Source of the DNA: Kappaphycus alvarezii
Lineage: Eukaryota > Rhodophyta > Florideophyceae > Gigartinales > Solieriaceae
Length of the DNA: 64,000 nt
Assembly: GCA_002205965.3 (NCBI GenBank)
Contig: NADL03000555.1
Coordinates: forward strand, 31,495-95,494
Direction of reading: 5' to 3'
Part shown: in pieces, positions 14,100-25,844 of the stretch
Layout: the number at the start of each line of letters is the position of its first letter
Numbering within the stretch: the stretch's first letter is position 1
Translations under genes and position numbers: made by a program
Notes under the pieces: generated by a model
What the model saw: only the letters and a program-made list of their open reading frames with translations
The model's database searches: none
What the model was told of the DNA's origin: nothing

Positions 14100-17000
14100 T
14101 ATGTTGTGTGCTAAAGTATACTTTGAACAGTAGTGAAGCACAATAAAAAATTTTGGAATTTTTAACGCTGGTTGGAGTTGGACTTACGTTTCACTACTCA
14201 ACAATCTTCGTTCCTTTTGCAAGTTTACCACATATTACCCTTTCAGTATCTCTAGGTGGTTGCTTTAGATACATTGATGTAGAGTTTTGAGCCATTGGGT
14301 CGCTTTTCCCTGTGATTCGATTTCTCTAGAGTATCTTTTCTGGTAAATATATACAGCCCAAAAATTTTTTTGTCGCCTCACTTACAGTAAATATTTATAT
14401 GAAATAGGGGTTTCTCTTCATATTAAGAAAATGCGTGCCACATATGAAGAAAGTGCTATGGCGGATAGACAATAGGTCTTTAATTGTGGCTGGAAAATTT
14501 TAAAAGGCTTCCGCAACGTCTGATGTCGAAAAGGACGAGTTTTTCAACCGAAATATAACGAAAATGACATGGCCACCATGAATTAACTCTATCTCCAATT
14601 ATATGCTTCTATTTGCCAAGGGCTTTTATCAGTGACAAAAAAAATGTGGTAACATGACTAGATTGCCATACAGTGGAAGATGTAGAGGACAAAAGCAAGT
14701 CGCCTTCTAGTTGGAGAGAAGAAATTTATTGGATGAGACCGGGAGTAAGCAACAAAGAAGGCTTGATAAGTGTTTGCGCTGAAAAGTTCCCTTAATGAAT
14801 ATTACTTTATCCAAGCGTGCTATAAATATGAATACAAAATTGTGGGTATGATTCACAGAGTTGAATTTTTTACACGGAAAAATATGACAGCAGAAAAAAT
14901 GTCACCCACTAAAATCAAATCAAAATGAGTCATTTAAAACTTATTTTATGGAGAAAATAGTCATTATTTATCCGCTGTAACGCTGGTATTATGGAGGTGT
15001 CGATGGCTACTCTGTGAGAAAAGTTTTAAATATGAGAGTTTAGTTGATGAAAAACTTCAGATGAGGCAGAGAATCTGTAAAAACAGGAATTTCTATGGCT
15101 GTATGACCTATCAAAGAAATAAAGCAAACTGAAAAGACGTGATTTACAAAAAAATACTACAATAACTGGTTCTTTGAAAAGCTTTCTTCTCAATCACTCA
15201 ATTTGTTACCATCTCTGATAAGGATGAACAAATAATAAGCAAGGATTAAACATAAATTAGGTCTCCGCAAAAATTTAGTTAAGTCTAAGACTTCAATGAA
15301 AAAATAAGTTCAACATTTAGCTATCCACAGAAAACAATAAAATTCGCATCTATTTGATGCTACACTTCTTACTCTTCATGATTACCCTAGAGCCCTAAAT
15401 GAAGAATTAGCAACTGAAATGAGTTAGAAAAATATCTTGGATGAATTACAGAAAGAAATTATGTTGCAATGATAGAAGGCCGAAAATAGAAAAGTTTTTG
15501 ATGAATGGGAAGAAAATATTTAAATGAACAATTTAAACTATGTACCATGAGAAAAAAACGAATGCTGGAATTACAGATCGAATAGCAGCTTACAAGATGA
15601 TAATAAAATTCTCTAGGATATTAATTGAAATATTGCATATCGACCATCAAAAGTGGCAGCTTTGGTACACGATACGAGACCAAGTAAATTATTTTCACTT
15701 CTAAAATAATATTTTCCCCTTATCCGAGAGACTTAGGAAGGAAAGCTACTAAGTTACTAGATGTTAAAGGATCTTCGACCAACAAAGTTGCATGGATAAG
15801 TCCCATGTAATCAAAGAAATAACTTGAAAGCTAATATGGGTAGAATCCGAAGACCTTCAAGTATATGCTCTATTATTCAGATATTTTCTTCTTAGAAGAC
15901 ACGAGAGTTCTCAGAATTTAGGAAAAAGAACGATCTTTTCGATGCATCAAGCAAATAGTCCCAAAGATTTGAGGTGGACACAAGATTCCAAGCTTAACAA
16001 TCTTGGCAGTAACAGGAAGGCTTTATGAAAATCGGCCACGTATTTTGCGAACAGTTTTCTGGAATGATCCTTGGGAAAAGAGTAGTATTGTATCTTTCGG
16101 ATATCTCAAAATCTGTTATACTTTAAACATGGATTCCAGTGGTTGCAGTTTCATAACCAATCATGACATCACAACTAGTACCAAAAAATCAATAGTCACG
16201 GCTATCATTCGCTTCTTTGAAAAGTATTAAAGGATCACTAAATCGCGTACGAGAGTTTAAATACTAAATGTTTGGTTCTTTTCGACGTTCGGATCTCATT
16301 TATTGGCATAAAAATAGACATGATTACTTATTAGATGTCAAGCGTTGGAACATCTCTTTGCGAAGAACTGAATCGAGTTTATCGACATCAAAAGATTGCA
16401 TACAATCCATCGTATCCATCAGAATATAGAAAAAGCGATAATACTGTTTCCATGTAATAAGTTCCATTAAATACATCTAGGTAATGCGAAGATAGAAATA
16501 AATTCCCTTAAGTGCATTAGTTCTGGTATAATATGGATTATTATGGCTCTGTAAGAATGAATATTTCGAAAGCAATGTTTGGAGAGAGGAATTTCGATGC
16601 CTTAGGTGTATTACATGCTTTGTGATTCTATTAGGAGCTTAATAATATACAAATATGTACAGAGCTGCTTTATATGCAGTCATATAAGAGAATGGAAGCC
16701 TCAAGGCCCAAGTCGTAGAGGATACATGCGACAGATACGAAAGTTTTATTACATTTGAAGAAACGGACCTTATTTTGTGAGGGTCGATATGACTGACCCA
16801 GAATGAAGTCAGTACTGTCATCAAGCCTGTAACTTAGGCAATGAAGATTACTTAAAGAATGTGGATGATTTAAAAATCTCAACTCGATTAATGTTAAGAT
16901 GATAACCTCATTCCGTGAGAATGGGTTTTACAGAACTACAGCAGGTATTTAAGGGACATTTTCCGACCCATGAGGTAATCTATTCCCTTCAGGCTTAAGA

Positions 17001-17468
17001 GAAAGTCACAGATTCTGTGACAAAAAAAAAGAAGATCGAAGATATTTGACTGTTGTTTGGGTTGAGGGGCCCACTATACAATACATAATTCTGGTTGCTA
17101 AAAACAGTGGCTCTTTTACATGATTAATGTAACGCGGTGATATCTATTAGAGTCTTACTCTAAAATAGGCAAATAAAAGTACGAAAATTGCATAGGCTGT
17201 CTTATTTTTCGCGGGTACCATCAAATAAAATTTTACGGAGTTACGTATTACAAAGTAAAAAATTGTAAATTCAAACCACCGTTGACGAATATTTTAAGTT
17301 GCAGCTGTAGTGGGTACCACGCTCAGAAATATGTAATACTTCTATTATCTTTCTAACAGTGACTTTAAAATTGGTGTCTAAAAATATGTCAATAAAAGAC
17401 ACAAAAATATTAATTGCTGAATTGTGTAGCTCGAGAGGTTTTATGAACCTTTCAATCTTTAATACATT

Positions 17469-17564
17469 TTCCGATCAGCTTGTTTGAATATTAAAATTTT
17501 CAGATGGATGTTTAGTGTCTTCCGAGCAGTTTGTTTGAATATTAAAACTTTCAAATGGAAGTTT
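17469..17564. repeat. Diverged 51-bp tandem duplication
   Basis: Two adjacent units of about 45 bp start at 17469 and 17520. They share ttccga, cag, ttgtttgaatattaaaa and a closing tttcagatgga/tttcaaatgga block. A partial third echo (ggaatattaaag) follows near 17600. No coding context. Confidence 0.65.
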
Positions 17565-20249
17565 ACGATTTGACAAGCTTCTAGAGGGTTGCTAGGAAAC
17601 TTTTGGAATATTAAAGCAACAGAAAGATTTTATCCGCAACGCAAACGGGACTAAGAAAACAGTTCAATGTAAAAATCATCTCAGTAGTCGTTAGAATTGG
17701 AAAATAAGCGACTTATACGGTTAACATATTTCAATTATGTAATACTTTCATCAAAAAGTCTCGGTAATGTTCTTTTTAGGGACGTCTAAGCATTTCTAAG
17801 TAATAAAAATGCTACTGTAGGGACGGATACAAGTTTTTTAGATTTTTTCTCTGATATTTTCCGCCTTCAATATTTTTACGAGAACTTCATTGGTGCTATT
17901 ATGACGTAATAGAAAGTTTAAGAAGAAATATGAGTATATCGTGTTAAATATTTTGACAGAACAGAGCGTCGCAGAAATATGGGTGCAAAATTATATTAAA
18001 TGACTATAAAGTGTGCTTTTTCAAAACTTCCGTACTATAAACTTCCTTTAAATTACAATGATTTACTCCAGGGAAAATTTTAGAGCAGAAATACTAAAAA
18101 ATTCTAATACGAAAAGGAGCTCTAGGCGCTCTCGAGCCCGGTATCACTTCCAGCTATGGCCTTCGCCAATATAAAGGAATGGTAGAAATAATTCACCCTT
18201 AAAAGCATCCCTCATATCCAGTACTCAACCTTGAGTTGTGCATTGCGGTGTTTACAGGCGACGGCAACATGTGACAAAATGTGAATTTTGAATTTTTGTA
18301 GGTCAATAAAACTGGTAGAATCTCTTCGTACGCAGCAAAAATTAGCAGCTTCAGTATATACATATTCATATTCGCCGGAACTACTAGGAACAGTACTTTG
18401 TGTGAGCTAAAGATACGGCAATAGCAGTTTTCACTTCTCAACATCTTAAAAGACAGATGCTAGATGCTGCCTATAATGGACTGATAATAATAAAAATCCC
18501 TATTAGTGGACTACCTAAACCGCTAGTGTTGCTAACGGACGGAATAGGAATGGTAGATAACATCATTTTCATTGTATCGGCGCATAAGTAGCGCACACAG
18601 AAACCTTACGTCACCTATTAGTGTAGACAAATTTGTAATGTGAATATCTTTATTTTCATTGAGGCCCATTGAGAATTGAAGAGACAAGATTATTGCAATA
18701 AATGTATATCATGTCGTGTTCATTTAAATGGTAATTTCAAGGTGGAGAAGATTTCAAAATCACTCACTAAGAATCTCTGCTACGCTTTCCAACAAGAACA
18801 CAAAAAATTGGTCATGCAGATCGCTATTCAAGTTGAAAAGACACATAAAGTGCATTACGGGATTCTATATACGTGAAGAGGCAATCTTTGGTTTATGTAC
18901 CGAATAATTTCTTATTATACAAGTATGAATATTGTGGCTTCAGCTGCACTTGTGGGCGAATACCTATGCTTGAAAACAAGGGATAGTCTTTACAAGAAAA
19001 ACGCAGAAGCGACTAGTTCATTGGCTCATTGGAAGAATCGATAGTTTAGTCTTACCCAGAGAAAATCATGCTTGGATTGCGCTTATAAAGCGAGAGCGAC
19101 TGGAACCACTCAAAATGAAGTGGACTTTCTTCGTTGTAATTCGGGAGTCACTGTGTATAAGGATAATTAGGGAATTGAAATTAATGGTTCGTTCTAAACA
19201 GAATTTGTTGCGCACAATTTTTATATGTTTTGTTGGCCACAAGCTCTACAAAATGATTATTAGGGTCTGTGAAGGGGGTATAGTAAATTCACAGGTGGCC
19301 AATGTGCATTGAAAAAAGTTATATGACTTTTAAGATACCTAAACGGCTTATTTCGATTCCGCTGTTGATTAAAATGTGTCAAATAAGGCAAAAAATCAAA
19401 CCATTTCTGCAGATTAAATCATTGCAAAGGAATTAAAAATTGCTAACAAGCGTGTTTGGACATAAAAAGATTCATATGTATCCAAAGTAGTTGATATCTA
19501 AACAAACGTTAAGTTTCCAGCCGAAGACTGCTTAATTAAGTTTTTTATGAGTACTTCATGTACATTAAAGTGTGCGATTATATTTGTTTACGAATTATTT
19601 TCCGTTCAAAGAGAGTAATAGATAGTCTCCGGGCTAATCATTTGAGACAACAAGGTTTAAGTTTCTTCAAAGTTGACATGGATTATATTTTCGCACTTGT
19701 CTAAAATTTGGTGTTTAAAAATACTTGGGCCATTCCATTTCTACTCAAGGCACCAATAATTTAGCTTTAAATTTGTTTTTAACGATTTTTTTGTAAAACT
19801 TCAACGCAGAAAATCTCGCTCCCGATATAAATGTACAAACTAGTTTCTTCTATCGTCTTAAACAAAAAACTTACACAATGGCACTGTATATATAGCACAA
19901 TACAGTCCATGAGATAAAAACTAGTAGTTGAAGGCCTTTTTCATCGAAACACAACGATATTTTGACAAATGTTCTCAGAAATTTCTCGTTCGGAGTTTTC
20001 TACAAACTTTTATTGTTATAATAATTTGAGGAAAAAAACTAAATTAAACAATTCGCATCTTGCCATTTTTCATAAAAATTCCGGTAGAAAATTATTTACT
20101 GCAAAAAACTTCCATGCCATACCTGCACCAAAAATGTACAAGACTGGGATTAAAATTCTCGAGTAGTTCACCGTTTGCACGTGACCTTCTCCGTGTCAAT
20201 TGCTTCAAAAACGTTCGCTTTTTATTCGAACTCATCACCATCTCTCCCC

Positions 20250-21516
20250 GTTAACTCGTTCACCGAAAGCACAAACCATCAGCAAACACGGAGGTCCTCC
20301 ATCTATGGTGACTAAAATCTCCCACAGCTCTGAAACTATTGTCATCCCCAATGCCTGTCACATGGCCTTCTTCTGAATTACGGCCACAACCGTGTTTATT
20401 TTTAATTGTAAACGAGAGCCCTAGAGTGCATAATAAACGAAATATAGATTGACAAAGCTAAAAAAACTTGCAAAAAGTCGGCCTGCACAGTCGAATGGTA
20501 CAAGTAAAATGGCTTCTGGGGCGCTGCCGATGAGGAGTAATGGACAAAGTCTTTTCCTGTGTTAGGGCAAGGAGAGGCGAGAATCGCCTCGACCGTTTCG
20601 TAATGTGAATTTAACCTGCGTGGGGACTCAAGTTACCTACAGCGGGCGTTTAGGTCATTCATTTCTGATGAAGCGCAATAATGCATAAGTTTCTGCCATC
20701 ACACGTGTAACCTGGGGAATTATTCCAAATGTATCATTTGGAGAGAATATTGAGTCTGATCTGTAATTAAGTATTAATTTTTATTGACTACCAGAAAGGA
20801 TCACCGGCAGCTCACCATTGATTGGTGCAAAAGTCCCCCACTGTCGACAGGAATGCGAGCTGAATTTAGTGCAATGTAAATGTGCCGGGTTAAACTCGAA
20901 GTGAGGCCCAAAGTTTCAGGCAGCCATAGAGTAAGCACTATGAAGTTTGCGCCGAGCCTTCCACTTTTGTAATCAAAATGTACAGGAAACATTTGGGAGA
21001 AAGGAATCACGAAGCTGGGGACGCTCCATTTGTTTGCACTCTACTTACAAAACAGAGAATAATTTGTTTATGTTCGACCTGAAGTCATGCAATCACCATT
21101 TTTTTGTACTACCAGACATGCGCGAGTACTTTTTCCACTATAAGAAGCCGCGATAACCAGTATATGGCTCTGCTATTCGGTTTGGGCTGCTTGGGCCTTT
21201 AGTTCACAAATCTGCCACGCCCGCTAATCAACCAAATATGCAGCTCCTTTTCGTAGCGAGCGCTCTCGTACGTGGAAGACTTTTAGATATCTGCATACCA
21301 TTCCCTTCGCGCAGCGACCACTACCGATATCTGTCGTGCGAAAAAGAAATAAGTCCCCTCTATGGAAGGCTATGCATAAAAAGGAATGGGACAAGGTGTT
21401 GTTGGGCCGAGGAGCGTCACATCAATCACCGTCTAATGCAAGTAGACAAAGAACGAATGAGTTTGTATGTGGGTATACCGAATGAAAAAGCTTCGGATGT
21501 TTTTATTCTTGAAGGA
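20250..21516. other. GC-elevated flank of the left LTR element, unassigned
   Basis: Less AT-rich than the sequence to the left. It holds a perfect hairpin at 20574-20590 (GAGGCGA, GAA, TCGCCTC). It also holds a 110-codon plus frame at 21238-21570 whose last third lies inside the LTR that begins at 21517, so that frame is unlikely to be a gene as it stands. I recognise no domain. Confidence 0.4.
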
Positions 21517-21712
21517 TGTGGGCTGTTCGAGCTCGCCTGGGGAGATACTGTGCTATATCTCCCCAGTTGATTAGGGCTAAGCAATTTGTACTCTCCACCA
21601 GGAAGGGTGCAGTATATCTACTGTACTGTGTCGAGAGTGTGTGTAAAAAGGGGGGCAATAGGTTACGCTTGGCCTAGGCAGGACAGGAAAGAATAAGAGA
21701 AAATTTAAAGCA
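21517..21712 (+). repeat. 5' LTR of the left gypsy element
   Basis: It starts TGTGGGCTG and ends aaagca, and pairs with 24293-24485. By eye roughly four of five positions match; the best-conserved stretches are the GGGGAG/CTCCCC hairpin, ctgtactgtgtc, ggttacgcttggc and aggcaggacaggaaaga. An 11-bp inverted repeat (21537-21547 with 21556-21566) lies near the start. The divergence between the LTRs implies an old insertion. Confidence 0.85.
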
Positions 21713-21717
21713 TTTCA

Positions 21718-21735
21718 TGGTACCGTATCCAAGGT
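21718..21735 (+). other. Possible tRNA primer-binding site
   Basis: TGGTACCGTATCC begins five bases after the end of the 5' LTR. TGG complements the CCA end of a tRNA, and this is where gypsy elements place the primer site. I cannot assign the tRNA from memory, so this rests on position plus the TGG start. Confidence 0.4.
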
Positions 21736-22280
21736 TCAACGGCACCGTGACATACTCCAACGCCACTCACCTCTCCTTTGATGGATCAACTTCTTCCCAC
21801 ATAGCCCGTTTTCTATTCACGTTCAAAAATTTTGGTATGCTCGGAAAAATGGACAGCGGGAAGGCCCTCCAGATTATGTGCCATCTGGAGGGGCAACTTT
21901 CGACTTATACTACGAGTCGTTTCCGCAGGATGAGTCCCTCACCGAAGAAGCAGAGAAGTACGATATCGTCAAAAAAAGCTCCTCGCCGAGCTCGCGAAGA
22001 AAGCGAAGCCGGAGGAGGAGGTACATGAAGTCATTACCGCAAGATTGTAAACTGAAGACATAGGAGGGTCTCTAGCGCAAGTGGATGGCCTCTAGAAGAG
22101 GGTAGACTTCAACGAAATAGCTTCTTTCGGTTTACTTCGGAAAGAAATGGCGACAAACCCGGAGTTAGGTCAGTTTGTCATGTATCGAGCGCCGTTGGAC
22201 TACAAGGAATTTAAAAAGGCAGGATTTTCAGTTAGGGAAGAAGGCATTCTTCGCTGAAATGGAGGCTGTTCGAGGGCCTT
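21718..22280 (+). pseudogene. gag-like remnant of the left gypsy element
   Basis: The capsid-type polyprotein of an LTR element, broken here. Reading begins around 21720 with a block resembling the gag N-terminal domain (FDGSTSSHIARFL, then HLEGQL). It shifts frame near 21890 to YYESFPQDESLTEEAEKYD and then to an alanine, lysine and glutamate-rich helical stretch (LLAELAKKAKPEEEV). It ends around 22250 with GLLRKEMATNPELGQFVMY. Spacing and motif order are those of gypsy gag proteins with the FxG, LxG and charged-helix pattern. At least one frameshift and two in-frame stops break it. No zinc knuckle is seen; the C-terminal part is probably deleted before the protease. Function is inferred from similarity and position after the LTR. 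Confidence 0.65.
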
Positions 22281-22429
22281 TGGTCGCTCCAAAGAGGATT
22301 ACGCAGAGGCCTGACGTGCACACTGTCAAGCAGCACCAGCTAGAGGATAAGGTTGACCAGCTAGCGGAGCAGTTTGCGGAGTTTTATCTCTTTGTGAAGA
22401 AGCAGTTTGAGAATGGAGGACCTGTCAAC

Positions 22430-22690
22430 GATGGAACAGTGGCTGAAGTTGTTGTGTGTGTACAGAAGTTTCCAGTCTTCTGTGGAACCCTTGTGGTACC
22501 TCTGGGCTTCTTGGTGGTACGGAACGCGCCATTAGACATTGTTATTGGCAGTCCTTCATTATTATCTATGCAGGCAGACTTGTATTACGGGTGGCAGCAG
22601 GTAACCCTGACGGTGGGGAGAAAGATGGCGCTTTTACCGCTACCCAGTGAGCCCCCAGTGATTGATGGGATGCGGACTGGTAGTTAGGAT
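22430..22690 (+). pseudogene. Aspartic protease, C-terminal half
   Basis: The retroviral-type protease that processes gag-pol is represented only by its second half. The visible pattern is a beta-rich block, then FLVVRNAPLDIVIGSPSL and then VTLTVG. In gypsy elements this is the segment after the catalytic aspartate, with the conserved APLDIIIG signature. The catalytic D-T/S-G triad expected about 40 residues upstream is absent; the sequence there is a charged, Q/E-rich linker (22320-22440). This is therefore a deleted, inactive remnant, open on plus from 22175 and ending at a stop near 22687. It directly precedes an RT-end fragment, which marks a second deletion. Confidence 0.7.
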
Positions 22691-22880
22691 TTCACATGCC
22701 TTCTCGGATTGGCGTGGTACTATAGACGCTTTATACGAAACTTCGCAGAAAGCTCAGCAGTGCAACAGGATGCAATATCCGTTTAAAAGGCGTTTGAGTG
22801 GACCTAGGGAATGCAAAAGGCTTTCGAGTACATGAGGGAGAAGCTGAAGACGCCTCCAGTACTCGAGCTAATCAAGAGGT
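22690..22880 (+). pseudogene. RT/RNase H junction fragment
   Basis: The frame reads GLAWYYRRFIRNFAESS, the conserved motif at the end of gypsy reverse transcriptase. It continues through two in-frame stops (TAA near 22784, TAG near 22805) to GMQKAFEYMREKLKTPPVLE, the usual start of the RNase H region. Everything upstream that would hold the RT catalytic YxDD, and everything downstream with the RNase H acidic residues, is missing. The same junction can be read in the better-preserved minus-strand copy near 63.72-63.85 kb (FLGLASYYRRFIKDFAK), which supports the assignment. Confidence 0.8.
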
Positions 22881-22892
22881 CAGTCGTGCAGA

Positions 22893-23350
22893 GTGGGGAA
22901 GACTGCGCAAAAGCTATGGCTAAAGTCTTGTACGGCTATCGCAGACGTGATTGCGGGGGATGTCAACTCGCCGTTCCGATTAACGTATGGGATCGAGCCG
23001 AAGGCGATGCCAAGCGACGTAGTAGCCCTTCTTGGCGAATCCAATCCCAGTAAATGCCTCGTTGAGATGTTGGTGGAAGCTACCGTGAGGGATCCTGGAG
23101 TGGAAAGGTCGCGCGCTCCGCGAAAGGCTAAGGGGGAGGCTAAACGGTTCGAGGTTGGGGACAAAGTGCTGGTGGCGCATGGGAAAGCATTACATAAGTC
23201 TTGGAAGTGGCCGGCGTTTCAGTCGTTCTCCTACTGACGGTGCCGGGCAATAAAGGCTGATCACCTGCGCTACGAGTCAGTTTCGTCATCTGGTCGAGTA
23301 ATCAGAAAGGCCATCCAAACTCGCCGACTGGTTGGATATACTAGGTCATC
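22893..23350 (+). pseudogene. Integrase C-terminal fragment
   Basis: The fragment begins with AKVLYGYRR, shifts frame, and then reads NSPFRLTYGIEP, the gypsy integrase stretch after the catalytic core. A basic linker and VGDKVLVAHGKALHKSWKWP follow. After a stop at 23235-23237 the tail continues as SSSGRVIRKAIQTRRLV. The right-hand gypsy element shows the same run (ALPKVLYGYRRR, SPFELMYGRAP, VGSKVLVVHGKAMQQ, SSSGKRSRRAIHARRLVPY). The catalytic D,D-35-E core is absent. It is adjacent to the RT/RNase H fragment with no room for the missing domains, so this is deletion rather than misreading. Confidence 0.8.
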
Positions 23351-24292
23351 CAGGAAAATCAGTTAAAGGGGGGGAAAAACGGAGCTTGTGGAGTTCATCA
23401 ACAAGTAAGAAGGGGTGGCCCAGCAAGCAGATGTGTAGAAAGATAGATAAGGGAGCGAAAAGAACAAAAGGATCGGAAGAGGAGCTAAATCAGGATTAGG
23501 GAACTGTATGTAGGCAAATAGAAGGAGCGGCGATGAGAGCAGACTGATCGGGCCTGGACCGCAAGGTGGACGAGTCACCTGGCGTCAATGTAACTCTATT
23601 GACTCTCGCTCTGTCCCCTGCCCTCTCTCCTCTTGTTGGAACTGGGTTTTCCTTTTATGTGGAGGAGAGGACGTCGTAGAGGAGAATGGATTTGTAAGCA
23701 GGTACTGCTGAGTGGATAAGCTAGTAGAATGTGTGTGAGGGCATCAAAGTGGGCCCCGGAACGAGCAAGCAAATGTGAGTCGGAGTAGTGCCGGGAAAAC
23801 CTGATGAGGAAGATAACGAAGGATGAGGCGTCTCCTGCGGACCAGGAGAAGGTTTTCGGTAAGAAAGGGGTGGAATTTGCCAGTTCGGATATTGCGTCGA
23901 GTGATTCGATGTGTGCGAAGCTTGGATGGGCTTTTAACTTTCTTAAGTAAGAAAGATAAGGTGGTCCGGAGCTTGGTTCGGAGGAGCCTGGTCGTGGCAG
24001 TCTTGAGCATTATGTGAAGATGGAAGTGAGTAGAGGATGTCACGGGAGGACTGAGAATATTTACAGGGAGTTACTGTGAGCCAGCAGAGGCGATGAAGAG
24101 GAGATTGTTTTGATTGTTTTGGGGGAGGATGATTTGATGGGGGAGATCCACTTGGAGTTAGTTGCAACGACACGCCAAGAGTGGCCCGCCATGAGTAAAC
24201 CAGCCGGTTAGTAGCATGTTCGTGCTTCTCAAGAAACAGTCAGGGATAGCTTAGGACGTCCCACAGTAGTTGGTGGTTGAGTGCGTGGGGCA
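23350..24292 (+). other. Non-coding 3' interior of the left gypsy element
   Basis: No frame here continues the integrase or shows a domain. A pure purine run AAAGGGGGGGAAAAA lies at 23365-23379 and would suit a polypurine tract, but it is 900 bp before the 3' LTR. It could be an internal tract or mark where other sequence was joined. The bases just before the 3' LTR are G-rich (gtgcgtgggg). Confidence 0.5.
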
Positions 24293-24485
24293 TGTTGGCT
24301 GTGTGAGCTTGCCTGGGGAGATACTGTACTGTACCTCCCCAGTTGATTCGGATTAGGCACTGTGTACTCACCCCCCGGCACGGTGCAGAATATATACTGT
24401 ACTGTGTCAAGGGTGCGTGGAAAGAGGGGGGCAACATGTTACGCTTGGCATAGGCAGGACAGGAAAGAGTAGAGGAAATTTTGCA
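24293..24485 (+). repeat. 3' LTR of the left gypsy element
   Basis: Starts TGTTGGCTG and ends TTTTGCA, collinear with the 5' LTR. The hairpin near its start is kept but shortened to 8 bp (CTGGGGAG at 24313-24320, CTCCCCAG at 24335-24342). AGGA follows immediately, matching the AGGA before the 5' LTR. Confidence 0.85.
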
Positions 24486-24841
24486 AGGATTTCAGAGGTT
24501 TTATTCGATCTATTTTAAAGTTTTTCGGACGACCACAATCGACCCGAAAAGGCATGCAGATACGGTAATCGGGGAGCAATTACGCTCTTTAAAAGCCCAC
24601 TAAAAGGCCAGCCATTTTTCCTAGTGGCCGCCAATGCTATGCACCATTTCTGTGGCATAACGGTGTAGCTCATCCTTGGCTACACAATCGCGCGATTTTC
24701 CGCCCAATCTTTCTTCCTAGACCTATTAAAGGCCAAGTGGAGGGGTTTCGAGCGGGAAGTAAATGCTAATATCGAGTTCAAAACGGCGAAGATCCGAGCC
24801 TCGAATCACCGCCATGTGAAACGAACGGGTTCTTTTCGCGT

Positions 24842-25360
24842 TTTTGGCTCTCGCGTAAAAATCTGCAGGACTTGCAGGATTGTAAAGCTCTTATGCGATT
24901 AAAAAATCTTTTTCTTCCCTCAAAGTCTCCTGCATTTTCGCTACACCCTGATGCAACCGACCTAAGCTACGGTGGTACCCTTGAAAGAAGAATGGGCCCT
25001 GGTGAATCGAGTTTGTACTAAGCTGAAGGCATTTGGAGCCACTTCAAAGCCTTCGGAGCGCCGCAGAGCGATCTAGAACCATTAATCTGCATGTGCTCCG
25101 TTCGGCCCGGCTCTTCGTCAAGCGGGCGACTAACGCATCTTGTCAAGATACCAGGTGCAACAGCTCTCGATTTTTCAGTGGAATCAAGTTGTGCTGCACT
25201 TATAAAAAGCTATGTTTTCCGAGCTGTGGAAGCTGCACAAAATTTGCAGGGATTAAACGTGCAGCTGCACAGCAGGGAGCTGTCATCCGCGATAAACAGC
25301 CATCTGCGCAACAGTAACAGGTGCGGCTCAGAGACAGAAGTTCTGTCTCAGAAGGGTTAA
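24842..25360 (+). pseudogene. Possible RNase H-like retroelement fragment
   Basis: One plus frame runs from about 24848 to a stop at 25360, interrupted only by a TAA at 25019-25021. It reads LSRKNLQDLQDCKALMRLKN, then LHPDATDLSYGGTLE, then GIWSHFKAF. After a serine-rich patch it gives SSCAALIKSYVFRAVEAAQ and LQGLNVQLHSRE. The order (a helix, D-A-T/S-D with YGG, G-x-W-S, a helix starting after SS, then LxG-x-x-V) resembles the RNase H region of DIRS/Ngaro-type tyrosine-recombinase retroelements. The similarity is weak and the second acidic residue (TDN in the family) is not seen. It lies 360 bp beyond the gypsy 3' LTR and looks independent of it. Confidence 0.35.
25330..25348. repeat. Perfect 9-bp-arm palindrome
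   Basis: GAGACAGAA, a single G, then TTCTGTCTC. It lies close to the stop of the RNase H-like frame and could form a hairpin in transcript or DNA. Confidence 0.7.
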
Positions 25361-25844
25361 ATGGCAGATGGTAAGCGAGAAACTGAAGTTATTCTCTTTA
25401 CGCAAAAAAATCACTTCCAACGACGTTTCTCTATTCTTTTTCTTCTTTTTTTTGACTCGCTCCACTTCTTTTTTTATTTTACGCAAAGAAATGTACATCT
25501 CTTTATCCTCTTTTCTTTTTCTTGTTAATCTTTTCACGTAAGAATGCCTCCTACTTTGACATGACAGTAACTCTCTTAGTTTTCTCCGTTTTTTGATCTC
25601 GTTCGCCTCTAAATACTTTTGTCCCTAATCAATATTTTCACATATGGTTATTACCATAGATCAACCTTTTAAAGGCGTTTTCACTAAATTTCCATTATGA
25701 GTCCAATTTCCGCTAACTTTTTGTTGATTCAACCGGCCTGCCGATCTGAACCGTCGGGCGCCGCCTTAAATTTATCCACGGCTCCGCAACAAAAAAACTT
25801 TACAATTCACATCCCCCCTTGGCAGTCATCATACAAGTACTAGC
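25361..25844. other. Non-coding spacer with pyrimidine-rich tract
   Basis: A strongly T/C-rich tract lies at about 25430-25530 on plus (purine-rich on minus), followed by mixed sequence. From 25730 to 25790 there is partial similarity to the upstream region of the minus-strand acidic ORF at 28.6-29.2 kb (shared gcctg, ctgaac/ctgagg and aaatttatcc-cggc blocks). The equivalent of the TATTTAAA box seen upstream of the other two copies is not intact here. Confidence 0.4.

Larger units (their letters stand above)
7500..20250. other. AT-rich stretch without recognisable genes
   Basis: About 12.7 kb with no frame longer than about 91 codons and no recognisable motif on either strand. It contains two small tandem duplications, listed separately. 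Composition and lack of coding structure match 1-5.96 kb and 30.2-42.28 kb. Confidence 0.6.
21517..24485 (+). mobile_element. Ty3/gypsy LTR retrotransposon, internally deleted
   Basis: Two direct repeats of about 195 bp (21517-21712 and 24293-24485) begin TGT and end GCA. They are flanked by AGGA on the left (21513-21516) and AGGA on the right (24486-24489), which looks like a 4-bp target duplication. Between them, on plus, lie in canonical order gag-like sequence, the second half of an aspartic protease, the RT-to-RNase H junction and the integrase C-terminus. RT core, most of RNase H and the integrase catalytic core are missing. The unit is about 2.97 kb, roughly half the usual autonomous length. 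The surviving pieces have several in-frame stops, so it is not autonomous. The integrase tail resembles that of the minus-strand gypsy element at 61.7-62.6 kb. Confidence 0.85.

Noticed and set aside
20801..21010. Minus frame with TRHIYIALNSARIPV, loosely like the Cys/His-to-endonuclease stretch of the non-LTR element
   Set aside because: No neighbouring blocks of the element are found on either side; chance similarity is more likely.
25328..25537. Lysine-rich minus frame
   Set aside because: It is the translation of a pyrimidine-rich tract read on the opposite strand.
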